Assembly: GCA_039819085.1 (NCBI GenBank)
Contig: JBCBSQ010000017.1
Location: 1-51,086 of the forward strand
Reading direction: 5' to 3'
Length of the DNA: 51,086 bases
Source of the DNA: MED-G105 sp039819085
Lineage (GTDB): Bacteria; Pseudomonadota; Alphaproteobacteria; Caulobacterales; Parvularculaceae
A program made the position numbers and the translations under genes. Under the pieces are notes generated by a model. The model saw nothing but the letters and a program-made list of their open reading frames with translations, searched no databases and was not told the origin of the DNA. Positions 23,651 through 31,564 of the stretch are shown piece after piece; position 1 is the stretch's first letter; every line of letters begins with the position of its first letter.

Positions 23651-23665
23651 GTTCACATCTTGTTC
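23651..23665. promoter_or_regulatory. LexA SOS box, alphaproteobacterial GTTC-N7-GTTC
   Basis: GTTCACATCTTGTTC matches exactly the alphaproteobacterial LexA operator GTTC-N7-GTTC. It sits in the ssb/DUF1330 gap, 144 bases upstream of ssb and 58 bases upstream of the DUF1330 gene. In many alphaproteobacteria ssb and uvrA are SOS-controlled, so the site fits its context. No second full box is seen directly before uvrA. Confidence 0.7.
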
Positions 23666-23722
23666 TAGCGGTCAAGCGCGATGTACCTTCTCCTCCCTTG
23701 AGTGTGCGAAAGGAACTGCGCG

Positions 23723-24019
23723 ATGCCGAAAGCCTATTGGATCGTCCATGTGGAGGTGACGGACGCGGAGCGATATCCGGAGTACGTCACGAAAGTCGGC
23801 GAAGCGTTCGACGCTTACAAATATCGACCGACTTTTCTCGTCCGCGGCGGCCGAAGCGAAAACCCGGAAGGCGCGGCGAAATCGCGCCACGTCCTCGTTG
23901 AGTTTGAAAACTACGACGACGCCGTCGAGTGCTACCATGGCGACGCCTATCAGGCCGCCGCAAAACTCCGCCAGCAATTCGGCGCAACGGAATTTGTCAT
24001 TGTGGAGGGCGTCGTCTGA
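23723..24019 (+). CDS. DUF1330 family protein
   Basis: This is a 98-residue single-domain protein of the dimeric alpha/beta-barrel (DUF1330) family: AYWIVHVEVTDAERYPEYV at the N-terminus and HVLVEFENYDDAVECYHGDAYQ in the second half, both characteristic. The biochemical role of the family is unsettled. The ATG at 23723 follows AAGGA. It stands between ssb and uvrA on the plus strand, 58 bases from an SOS box, so it may be DNA-damage-inducible, although that is inference. Confidence 0.88.
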   Translation: MPKAYWIVHVEVTDAERYPEYVTKVGEAFDAYKYRPTFLVRGGRSENPEGAAKSRHVLVEFENYDDAVECYHGDAYQAAAKLRQQFGATEFVIVEGVV

Positions 24020-24050
24020 TACGTCGCAAAATCGAGTGGCCAGCGTACCA

Positions 24051-24395
24051 ATGAATGATGATATATGGCAGGGGGTTTCGAGAGAATTCTGCTCTACCGA
24101 CAAAGTAACGAAAGCGACCGTCGAAAACGCGGAGAAATTGCTGCGACTCATTGACGGCAGGTCAGAAATGCCAACTCGGGCTTTCGATGGATGGTTCCCA
24201 ACGATCATATTCTATTGGGAGAGCGCTGAGGTGGAGGTCGAAGTATTCGAAGACACCTATGAGCTCTACTTTTTTGCAGAACATGAATCCGAAGCGAGCA
24301 GTTTTTCGGTCCGCGAGTTCCCATCAAGCGATCCCAAAGCCGTTGAAGAACTGTTGGCAGAATTGATAGCTGCGCTACCCGCTGGCGGAAGCTGA
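24051..24395 (+). CDS. Hypothetical protein, 114 residues
   Basis: This small acidic protein has a central GWFPTIIFYW then EVEVEVFEDTYELYFF block, a pattern shared by uncharacterised bacterial proteins with an alternating beta-strand look. Function is unknown. Base composition is visibly lower in GC than its neighbours, which suggests recent arrival. The ATG at 24051 is 31 bases after the DUF1330 stop; no clear ribosome binding site is visible. It separates ssb and uvrA together with DUF1330. Confidence 0.65.
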   Translation: MNDDIWQGVSREFCSTDKVTKATVENAEKLLRLIDGRSEMPTRAFDGWFPTIIFYWESAEVEVEVFEDTYELYFFAEHESEASSFSVREFPSSDPKAVEELLAELIAALPAGGS

Positions 24396-24412
24396 CTAAG
24401 CATTGCTCGAAG

Positions 24413-24437
24413 GCTCCCGCCATGAAGATGCGGGTGC
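24413..24437 (+). terminator. Weak stem-loop between the hypothetical gene and uvrA
   Basis: GCTCCCGC (24413-24420) and GCGGGTGC (24430-24437) form an eight-base stem with one mismatch around a nine-base loop, followed by TCTTATCC. It may weakly end transcription from the DUF1330/hypothetical pair before uvrA. The tail is poor. Confidence 0.3.
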
Positions 24438-24479
24438 TCTTATCCGTTCCACCACTTACCACGACTGTCGCATAAGCCC

Positions 24480-27400
24480 ATGTCCCTGAAAAACATCCGC
24501 GTCGTCGGCGCCCGCGAACACAATCTGAAGAACGTCACCATCGAAATGCCGCGCGACAAGCTCATCGTCATGACGGGGCTGTCAGGGTCGGGCAAATCCT
24601 CCCTCGCCTTCGACACCATCTACGCCGAAGGCCAGAGGCGTTATGTGGAGTCCCTCTCCGCTTACGCGCGACAATTCCTGGAGCTGATGCAAAAGCCGGA
24701 CGTCGACCAGATCGACGGCCTGTCGCCCGCGATCTCGATCGAGCAAAAGACGACAAGCCGTAACCCGCGCTCCACCGTCGGCACGGTCACCGAGATCTAT
24801 GACTATATGCGCCTCCTCTGGGCGCGGATCGGCGTGCCCTACTCCCCCGCCACGGGCGAGCCAATATCCTCGCAGACCGTCTCGGAAATGGTCGACCGCT
24901 TGATGGCGGACGATGACGGCGCGCGCTTCTATCTCCTGGCGCCGATCATCCGCGGCCGCAAAGGCGAATACCGCAAGGAGTTCGCCGAGCTTCAGAAGAA
25001 AGGCTTTCAGCGCGTGAAGGTCGACGGCGAATTCTACGACATCGCCGACGTTCCGGCCCTCAACAAGAAGCTGAAGCACGACATCGACGTCGTCGTTGAC
25101 CGCATCGTCATCAAGAAAGGCATTGAATCGCGCCTGGCGGAGTCGTTCGAACAGGCGCTGGCGCTGGCGGACGGCATTGCTGTGGCCGAAGAAGCCGTGC
25201 GCGGATCGTCCTCCCCCGTTCACGGGGGAGGTGTCGAGGCCAAGGGCCGAGACGGAGGGGGCAAACTTGCAAGGAAGACCCCCTCAGTCGGCCGCGATGC
25301 GCCCGACAGCTCCCCCGCAAGCGGGGGAGCAAGACGCCTCATCTTCTCCGCAAAGTTCGCCTGCCCCGTTTCGGGATTCACCATCGACGAAATCGAGCCG
25401 CGGCTTTTCTCGTTCAATGCGCCCGCCGGCGCCTGCCCTGCGTGCGACGGCCTCGGCACCGAGATGATCTTCGACGAAGACCTCGTCATTCCGGACGACG
25501 ACTTGCCCCTCAACAAGGGCGCGATCGCGCCGTGGTCGAAAGGCACATCGCCCTATTACGCCCAGACGCTCGAAGCGCTCGGCCGCCACTACAAGTTCAA
25601 GACGAGCGCGAAATGGTCCGACCTCACCGAGGATCAGCAGTACGTCATTCTCTATGGCACGGGGAAAGAAGACGTCTCCTTCATCTACAAGGATGGCGCG
25701 CGCAAGTTCGAGACGGTGAAACCGTTCGAGGGCGTCATTCCCAATCTGGAGCGCCGGTTCCGCGAAACGGATTCGGCCTGGGTGCGCGAGGAGCTCGGCC
25801 GGTTCCAGTCGGTCACAGACTGCGAGGCGTGCGGCGGGCTTCGCCTGAAGCCTGAGGCCCTCGCGGTGAAGATTGACGGCCTCAACATTTCCGAAGCGAC
25901 GCAGATGTCAATCCGCGCCGCCGGCGACTGGTTCGACCAACTGGAAGGCAAGCTGACCCGCAAGGAAAAGACGATCGCCGTCCGGGTGCTGAAGGAGATC
26001 CGCGAGCGGCTTTTGTTCCTGAACAAGGTCGGGCTCGACTATCTCACCCTCTCGCGCGCGTCGGGCACCCTTTCCGGCGGCGAAAGCCAGCGCATCCGCC
26101 TCGCCTCGCAGATCGGCTCCGGCCTCACCGGCGTTCTTTACGTCCTCGACGAGCCGTCTATCGGCCTCCACCAGCGCGACAATGACCGTCTCCTCGAAAC
26201 GCTGCAGCGCCTGCGGGACCTCGGCAACTCCGTCCTCGTCGTGGAGCATGACGAAGACGCGATCCGCACCGCGGACCACATTGTCGACATCGGCCCCGGC
26301 GCCGGCGTCCATGGCGGGAAGGTCATCGCGCAAGGCGACGTCAAGGACATTATGGATGCGGACGGATCGCTCACCGGCGATTATCTCGCCGGCCGCCGCG
26401 ATGTGCCGGTCCCGGAGGAACGCCGCGTCTTCGACCCGGAGGCCGTCGTGCGCGTCGTCGGCGCGCGCGAAAACAACCTGCAGGACGTGACGGCGGAAAT
26501 CCCCGTGGGCCTCATGACCTGCGTCACCGGCGTCTCCGGCGGCGGCAAGTCGACACTTGTCATCGAGACCCTCTACAAGGCCGCGGCGCGCGCGCTCTAT
26601 AACTCCAAGGATCTTCCGGGGGCGCACGACCATATCGACGGCCTCGACTTCTTCGACAAGGTCATCGACATCGACCAGTCGCCGATCGGCCGCACGCCGC
26701 GCTCAAACCCTGCGACCTATACGGGCGCCTTCACGCCCATCCGCGACTGGTTCGCCGGCCTTCCGGAAGCGAAAGCGCGCGGCTACGCGCCGGGGCGCTT
26801 CTCGTTCAACGTGAAAGGCGGGCGCTGCGAGGCGTGCCAGGGCGATGGCGTCATCAAGATCGAGATGCACTTCCTGCCGGACGTCTACGTCACCTGCGAC
26901 GTCTGCAAGGGCCAGCGCTATAACCGCGAGACGCTGGAAGTTCAGTTTAAGGACAAGTCGATCGCGGACATCCTCGACATGACGGTGGAGGAAGGCGTTG
27001 AGTTCTTCAAGGCGGTGCCGGCGATCCGCGACAAGCTGCAGACCCTCCACCGCGTCGGCCTTTCCTACGTCAAGATCGGCCAGCAGGCGACGACCCTTTC
27101 CGGCGGCGAGGCGCAGCGGGTGAAGCTCGCCAAGGAGCTGTCAAAGCGCGCCACGGGCCGCACGCTCTACATCCTCGACGAGCCGACGACAGGCCTCCAC
27201 TTCGAGGACGTCCGTAAGCTGATGGAAGTGATCCAGGAGCTGACCGACGGCGGCAACACCGTCGTCATCATCGAGCATAACTTGGACGTCATCAAACAGG
27301 CCGACTGGATCATCGACCTCGGCCCCGAAGGCGGCGACGGCGGCGGCAAGATCGTCGCGGCCGGGACGCCGGAGGACGTCGCCGCCACGGAAGGCTCCCA

Positions 27401-27521
27401 CACCGGCGAATTCCTCCGCCCGATGCTCGAACGCGCCGGCGTCCATATCGCCGCGCCGAAACGCAAGGGGCGCAAAGCGACGAAGAAGACGACGCGCAAG
27501 CGCGCGAAGAAGGTGGCTTGA
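24480..27521 (+). CDS. uvrA: Excinuclease ABC subunit A with an in-frame repeat insertion
   Basis: UvrA is the damage-recognition ATPase of nucleotide excision repair and works with UvrB and UvrC. The 1013-residue protein has the first Walker A GLSGSGKSS (33-41), the second Walker A GVSGGGKST (~682), two SGGE(S/A)QR signatures and the C-terminal zinc finger CEACQGDG...CDVCKG. In the first zinc module, CPVSG replaces the E. coli CPxCG, a change I believe is common in alphaproteobacteria. Residues ~241-286 (SSPVHGGGVEAKGRDGGG and onward) are absent from the family and are encoded by a palindromic repeat element just before the LIFSAKFACP segment. This makes the protein longer than E. coli UvrA (940). 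The C-terminus is lysine-rich. Confidence 0.96.
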   Translation: MSLKNIRVVGAREHNLKNVTIEMPRDKLIVMTGLSGSGKSSLAFDTIYAEGQRRYVESLSAYARQFLELMQKPDVDQIDGLSPAISIEQKTTSRNPRSTVGTVTEIYDYMRLLWARIGVPYSPATGEPISSQTVSEMVDRLMADDDGARFYLLAPIIRGRKGEYRKEFAELQKKGFQRVKVDGEFYDIADVPALNKKLKHDIDVVVDRIVIKKGIESRLAESFEQALALADGIAVAEEAVRGSSSPVHGGGVEAKGRDGGGKLARKTPSVGRDAPDSSPASGGARRLIFSAKFACPVSGFTIDEIEPRLFSFNAPAGACPACDGLGTEMIFDEDLVIPDDDLPLNKGAIAPWSKGTSPYYAQTLEALGRHYKFKTSAKWSDLTEDQQYVILYGTGKEDVSFIYKDGARKFETVKPFEGVIPNLERRFRETDSAWVREELGRFQSVTDCEACGGLRLKPEALAVKIDGLNISEATQMSIRAAGDWFDQLEGKLTRKEKTIAVRVLKEIRERLLFLNKVGLDYLTLSRASGTLSGGESQRIRLASQIGSGLTGVLYVLDEPSIGLHQRDNDRLLETLQRLRDLGNSVLVVEHDEDAIRTADHIVDIGPGAGVHGGKVIAQGDVKDIMDADGSLTGDYLAGRRDVPVPEERRVFDPEAVVRVVGARENNLQDVTAEIPVGLMTCVTGVSGGGKSTLVIETLYKAAARALYNSKDLPGAHDHIDGLDFFDKVIDIDQSPIGRTPRSNPATYTGAFTPIRDWFAGLPEAKARGYAPGRFSFNVKGGRCEACQGDGVIKIEMHFLPDVYVTCDVCKGQRYNRETLEVQFKDKSIADILDMTVEEGVEFFKAVPAIRDKLQTLHRVGLSYVKIGQQATTLSGGEAQRVKLAKELSKRATGRTLYILDEPTTGLHFEDVRKLMEVIQELTDGGNTVVIIEHNLDVIKQADWIIDLGPEGGDGGGKIVAAGTPEDVAATEGSHTGEFLRPMLERAGVHIAAPKRKGRKATKKTTRKRAKKVA
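25207..25333. repeat. Palindromic repeat element inserted in frame in uvrA
   Basis: The stretch starts with a stem-loop CCTCCCCCG/CGGGGGAGG (25210-25231) and ends with a second one GCTCCCCCGC/GCGGGGGAGC (25309-25330). The two halves are imperfect reverse complements of each other, including GGAGGGGGC near 25253 and GACCCCCTC near 25278. Size is about 125 bases. It keeps the uvrA reading frame open and adds about 45 residues. In form it is like the palindromic elements found in Rickettsia genes, but the sequence is different. No target duplication is obvious. Confidence 0.8.
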
Positions 27522-27579
27522 CTACAACCTGAAGACGATCCACGATCTACGAGTGTATTCCATCTAAAGGACAAATATT

Positions 27580-27753
27580 GTGACTGAAAAGAAAATCGGT
27601 CAGTTCACGCAACAGCCTAGATCTGGCGAAATCAAGAAGACTTTCTCACCGCCACGGGTTGGGGACACTGCTCAACCAAAGCAGACGTCGCAGCCCAAGC
27701 GTACAACAACTGGCCAAACCCAACAAAAGCCTCCACCCTCAAAGCACAACTAG
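27580..27753 (+). CDS. Small disordered Gln/Pro/Lys-rich protein, 57 residues
   Basis: A GTG-started frame follows AAAGGA with an eight-base spacing and runs to a TAG at 27753. The product begins VTEKKIGQFTQQPRSGE and is rich in Q, P, K, T and S with no hydrophobic core, so it should be disordered. I do not recognise a family. Lower GC than flanking genes. Its stop codon overlaps the stop of the convergent membrane-protein gene in a shared CTAG (27750-27753). The good ribosome binding site and the shared compositional shift argue that it is real. Confidence 0.5.
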   Translation: MTEKKIGQFTQQPRSGEIKKTFSPPRVGDTAQPKQTSQPKRTTTGQTQQKPPPSKHN

Positions 27754-28364
27754 GCACCTCGCTTACGGTGCCGGAGGTTTATCTCGCTAATGTTTGATGC
27801 GGGTACGTAAGTCAATCGGGCTCCGTAGAGCTCATCAACGGTGGTAAGCGATTCCCGGGAATTCCCATCAGGTGTGTCTTCATGCGTAAGATAGAGAGCA
27901 AGATCACCGCTCGGACTAACCAGAAATGGTGCATAGGGCGCATCATTGAACGCCGAAGTGTCATCACATCTGAGCCAAGATCCATTATTTAAACGGACCG
28001 CGACCTGCGTCACTTCGTGTTGCGTGTCATCGCATAGTGTCGCCAAGGCGGAAGGATCATCGTTTGCCCAACTAATGTCTAGGTTCCGCATAAAATACCT
28101 AACTCGAAATCGAAGCACTCTCCGCCAAAAAACAGAAGAGATGCACGTTCCCACGAATGACGACGCACCAGCGAAAACGGGACCGTAACCCTCAAGAGCA
28201 GCGAAGAAAAGTGTCGCAATAGAACTGAATATCAATATTATAAATATTGTATCTACGGCTTTGTGCGCACTTCGAATTCCGGAGAATGCTAGTAGATAAG
28301 CCGTATAGCCAGTCGCAAATGGGAACTGGATCTCTAGAGGAAGGGTGATGATATCCTCGAACAT
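27750..28364 (-). CDS. Hypothetical membrane protein with soluble C-terminal domain
   Basis: This 204-residue protein has a hydrophobic N-terminal half with about three membrane segments (FATGYTAYLLAFSG, VDTIFIILIFSSIATLFFAALEG, VFAGASSFVGTCISSVFW). A cytoplasmic domain follows (~95-204) with VAVRLNNGSWLRCDD and DLALYLTHED, reminiscent of a small beta-rich domain. The function is unknown. GC content is clearly lower than in the rest of the window. It faces the 57-residue gene tail to tail; both lie between uvrA and a PEP-mutase-like gene and look like a small accessory insert. Confidence 0.7.
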   Translation of the reverse strand: MFEDIITLPLEIQFPFATGYTAYLLAFSGIRSAHKAVDTIFIILIFSSIATLFFAALEGYGPVFAGASSFVGTCISSVFWRRVLRFRVRYFMRNLDISWANDDPSALATLCDDTQHEVTQVAVRLNNGSWLRCDDTSAFNDAPYAPFLVSPSGDLALYLTHEDTPDGNSRESLTTVDELYGARLTYVPASNISEINLRHRKRGA

Positions 28365-28552
28365 TGCGCGTTCTCAGTTTTCGGGCTGATAAGCCTCCCT
28401 AGTACCCACCGGGCGTGCCGTCCAGTCAAGAGAGGGGTTGCTCAGAGCATCCGCCCCAGCACCGCCCATCGAGAATTGGCTTTCGGCCTAACGAAAAGAG
28501 CAGCGCGGTCAGGGCTAAATGAACACCAAAACAGAACAGGGAGACGCAGACA

Positions 28553-29383
28553 ATGACCTCTGAACCCAAGAGCGCCGCGGAAAAGGGACGCGACTTCCGC
28601 GCGCTGCACGCGGCGCCGGGCGCCATTCGGCTGCCGAACCCCTGGGACGTCGGCAGCGCGAAAGTCCTCGAGAGCATCGGCTTCAGGGCCCTCGCCACCA
28701 CGTCAGGCGGCTTCGCGTGGAGCGTCGGCAAGCTCGACGGCGCGGTCAGCCTTGATGAAAAGCTCGCCCATTGCGAAGCGCTCTGCGACGCGGTCGATAT
28801 TCCGATCACCGCCGATCTCGGACCTGGGTTCGGCGATGCGCCGGAAGCGATCGCGGAGACGGTCCGGCGCGCAGGGGAAACGGGCCTCTCCGGCTGCTCC
28901 ATCGAAGACGCCGCAAACCCATATTTCGGCGGCGCGTTTGAGTTCGACGCGGCCGTCGCGCGCGTCGCGGCCGCGGTGGAGGCGGCGCGCGCGCTGCCCC
29001 ACGATTTCCTGCTGACCGCCCGGTGCGAGGAGTTCTCCACCGGCGGACGCAATCTCGACGAGGCGATCAGACGCCTTAGCGCCTATGAAGAAGCGGGCGC
29101 GGACGTCCTCTACGCGCCGGGGCTTATGACGATCGACGACATACGCGCCATTTGCGACGCGGTATCGAAACCTGTGAACGTCCTGATCGGGTTCCGGCAA
29201 TTCACTGTTCCGACTACGGAACTTGAAGCGGCGGGCGTCAAGCGCATCAGCCTCGGGACGGACCTTGCGCGGATCGCCTATGGCGCGGCGATGAACGCGG
29301 CGAAGGAATTCGCGGAGACGGGCGCGATCCAGGACTCCGATATTGAAGCCCGCTCCAAGGACATAGCCGCGAGTTTCGTTTAG
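28553..29383 (+). CDS. Isocitrate lyase/PEP mutase family protein
   Basis: This 276-residue TIM-barrel protein belongs to the isocitrate lyase/phosphoenolpyruvate mutase superfamily. Landmarks are LPNPWDVGSAKVLESIGF (N-terminal substrate loop), the metal-site region ITADLGPGFGD, GCSIEDA, and LLTARCEEF. It lacks the KKCGH loop of true isocitrate lyase, so cleavage of a small 2-hydroxy or oxalacetate-like compound (oxaloacetate decarboxylase or methylisocitrate-lyase-like) is possible. The start at 28553 follows AGGGAGA. It stands alone on the plus strand. Confidence 0.85.
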   Translation: MTSEPKSAAEKGRDFRALHAAPGAIRLPNPWDVGSAKVLESIGFRALATTSGGFAWSVGKLDGAVSLDEKLAHCEALCDAVDIPITADLGPGFGDAPEAIAETVRRAGETGLSGCSIEDAANPYFGGAFEFDAAVARVAAAVEAARALPHDFLLTARCEEFSTGGRNLDEAIRRLSAYEEAGADVLYAPGLMTIDDIRAICDAVSKPVNVLIGFRQFTVPTTELEAAGVKRISLGTDLARIAYGAAMNAAKEFAETGAIQDSDIEARSKDIAASFV

Positions 29384-29411
29384 GAGGGCTTTGGCTTGGG
29401 CCGACGCGCCC

Positions 29412-29897
29412 CTACCCAATCGACAGATCGCCGCCGATGAGATTGAGGATAGCGACGATCAACAAGACGCCGAGAATGGCGAAGGCCATCCATTGCAGCC
29501 AGACGACGAGGAGCGTACCGGCCCCAAGCGTGAAGCCAACATAGGCCGGCGCGCGCGGCTCTTGGCGGACAAGCGCAATGATCCCGAGGAGCATGGCGAC
29601 GCCGGCGCCGGCGATCGATCCAGTCGTCAGGATACGGTCGATGTCCCAGTCGGAGGGCGCCGGCGCGGGCGGCGGCGCTTCCTCCCCGCGGGCGCGGCGG
29701 ACAATCGCGTCCTTCACTCCGACGACGAGGTCGGCGACCGTTTCTTCGACAGGCTGTTGCGGCGCGAACGGCCCGGCGGCGAGCTCCACCACGACGACTG
29801 CGAGCGCGAGCGCGGCGAGCGCTATCGCCGCGACGCCAAATGCGCCGATACGCTGTTCTTGGCGCTTGCCTTGGCGTCGTTCTTCCGCTTCCGTCAT
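29412..29897 (-). CDS. Hypothetical membrane protein
   Basis: This is a 161-residue protein with an N-terminal membrane segment (VAAIALAALALAVVVVELA, ~23-41), a soluble, proline-rich linker (EEAPPPAPAPSDWD), and two further hydrophobic stretches (TGSIAGAGVAMLLGIIALV and MAFAILGVLLIVAILNLIGG). I do not recognise the family. It is convergent with the PEP-mutase-like gene and divergent from the TspO-like gene. Confidence 0.75.
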   Translation of the reverse strand: MTEAEERRQGKRQEQRIGAFGVAAIALAALALAVVVVELAAGPFAPQQPVEETVADLVVGVKDAIVRRARGEEAPPPAPAPSDWDIDRILTTGSIAGAGVAMLLGIIALVRQEPRAPAYVGFTLGAGTLLVVWLQWMAFAILGVLLIVAILNLIGGDLSIG

Positions 29898-30128
29898 TGC
29901 TTCCGTCCCCTGGGTCCGCCGCCGGTCAAAGCCTGGCGACAGTTTGGCCGGCGCGGGCGCAATAAGAGGTTAACGCCTTCGCCTGGTGCGCCGTGTCCCC
30001 TCACCCGCCCCGTGCTCGGCGCAAAAATCGTCGCTTATCGGTTCGCGCAGCCCGTCCTCCGGGCCGGTCCGTGAGGGCGCGGCAGTCCGTAAAACAAACA
30101 CGAACGGTACCGACGCGGGGAGCGAAAT

Positions 30129-30935
30129 ATGGAACGAGATGGGCAGGGAAAAGGCTCGATGGCGGGCTGGCTAAGGGCTTTCCTTCTCCTGTCGGGCGCG
30201 GTCGCGCAGGCGGCCTTTGCGTTCTATCCGGAGCTTTTCGGCATTGAGGAGTCCATTGGCGGGCGTTCGGACGCGAGCCGCACGTTCCTTATTCCCGCAG
30301 GGTTCGCCTTCGTGATCTGGGGGCCCTTGTTCCTCGGCTCGCTCGCCTTCGCGCTTTATGCGTTCACCCCCGCGGCAATGCGCGATCCGTTGACCGCGCG
30401 AGTCGGCTGGCTCGCCGCGCTCAGCTATTGGGGCAACGCCGCCTGGGCGCTCTATACGCCCGCTCGGGGCCCTGACTGGATCAGCTTCGCGCTTCTGGAG
30501 CTTATTCTCCTGCCGCTCCTCATCGCGATTATCCTTGTACGGCGTGAAGGCCCAATCAGCTTCTGGCGGGGGCTCTCGTTCGCGCCCGTCTTCGGCCTTG
30601 GCGGTTGGCTGACAATCGCATCGGCGGCGGGCGTCTCGCTGTCGGCGAACTTCACGGGCTTTAACCCGATGGGGCTTGGCGCGCTCCCGTCAGCCTTCCT
30701 CGTCCTTGGCGGATGGACGCTCCTCGCCGCGCCCCTGGTTTGGATCGCGCGCTCGCTCACTTACGCTGGGCCGATCGTCTGGGGGCTGTTCTTTATCCAC
30801 GTGGCCAATCTCGGCCGCGGTGAAGCGATGATCGCGCAGGCGGCGCTGGCGCTCGCAGGCGCGTTCGTTCTCCTCACCATCGCATCCAAGGCGACTGGCC
30901 TTACTGCGAGCCGCCGCGCGTCTGCGCCAGAGTAG
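30129..30935 (+). CDS. TspO/tryptophan-rich sensory-like multi-membrane protein
   Basis: This 268-residue protein has about seven hydrophobic segments. The IPAGFAFVIWGPLFLG segment (around residue 55) and WGNAAWALYTP are typical of the long TspO/MBR-related (tryptophan-rich sensory protein) branch. The role in this branch is not established; classical TspO binds porphyrins and sterols. The ATG at 30129 follows GGGAG seven bases upstream; an internal ATG at 30159 is a less likely start. It is convergent with two small lipoprotein genes. Confidence 0.75.
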   Translation: MERDGQGKGSMAGWLRAFLLLSGAVAQAAFAFYPELFGIEESIGGRSDASRTFLIPAGFAFVIWGPLFLGSLAFALYAFTPAAMRDPLTARVGWLAALSYWGNAAWALYTPARGPDWISFALLELILLPLLIAIILVRREGPISFWRGLSFAPVFGLGGWLTIASAAGVSLSANFTGFNPMGLGALPSAFLVLGGWTLLAAPLVWIARSLTYAGPIVWGLFFIHVANLGRGEAMIAQAALALAGAFVLLTIASKATGLTASRRASAPE

Positions 30936-30938
30936 TTG

Positions 30939-31130
30939 CTATTCGTCTTCCTCGTCGTCGTCGACAACGTCCACTGCGCCATCGATCACCGCGCCGCCGG
31001 CTTTGGCGGTGGTCTTGACCGCGCCTTTCGTCACTGCGCCGGCGGTCTTCACCGCGACGCAACCACCCATGAAAGTCAGCGCCGCAAAACACAGCGCAAC
31101 AGAGCGCCAGCGCGCGTCAATCCCAGTCAT
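30939..31130 (-). CDS. Small lipoprotein
   Basis: This is a 63-residue lipoprotein with the signal WRSVALCFAALTFMGGC and a mature part of repeated short helical units (VKTAGAVTKGAVKTTAKAGGAV) ending in an acidic tail (DDDEEDE). It fits the small NF038104-type lipoproteins by pattern. The start at 31130 is inferred from the signal peptide; the frame is open to 31181. It overlaps nothing and lies downstream of another lipoprotein gene. Confidence 0.7.
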   Translation of the reverse strand: MTGIDARWRSVALCFAALTFMGGCVAVKTAGAVTKGAVKTTAKAGGAVIDGAVDVVDDDEEDE

Positions 31131-31184
31131 CCGCAATCTCCCAATGGATCGCCGAACCCTAGCGCCGAAGTCCCAGCGCAATTC

Positions 31185-31466
31185 TTAACGGCCGCCCGGG
31201 ATCGAGATGACGCTCAACGGCGTTGACGGCGACTCCAGGTTCGGTTTCGCCGCCGCTTCGGCCTCTTCGCGACACTCCGCTTCTATCCTTTCCCATGCGA
31301 CGGCGTTCGTCCGCCGCTCATCGAGACACGCCTTGTAGTGGGCCGCTCTGGCCGCCTCCGCCGCCGCTGCGCGTTCTTCAGACGTCGTGCAGGCGCAGCA
31401 GCAAAGCGCCGCCGACAAGACAAACGCCGCGCGGGGGAGCCGCAGGCGCAATGCAGGCTGGTTCAT
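31185..31466 (-). CDS. Lipoprotein, 93 residues, unknown function
   Basis: The N-terminus has a basic start and the hydrophobic signal AAFVLSAALCCCAC with lipobox cysteines near residue 24-26. The mature part is an alpha-helical, alanine- and glutamate-rich segment (EERAAAAEAARAAHYKACLDERR) followed by a proline-containing tail. The family is not recognised. Its stop lies 54 bases before the next small lipoprotein start, on the same strand. Confidence 0.65.
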   Translation of the reverse strand: MNQPALRLRLPRAAFVLSAALCCCACTTSEERAAAAEAARAAHYKACLDERRTNAVAWERIEAECREEAEAAAKPNLESPSTPLSVISIPGGR

Positions 31467-31564
31467 TTATCGACCTCGCAATTTGATTTAATGGCACGAT
31501 ATCACACATCACCCGAAGCGCGTCGCAATCGCGGTCCGCCGAAGTCTATCTGAAGAGAGACGAC

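Noticed and set aside
24405..24479. Second LexA box before uvrA
   Set aside because: Only one GTTC half-site (in CCGTTCCACC) is present; the second half reads TACC, not GTTC.
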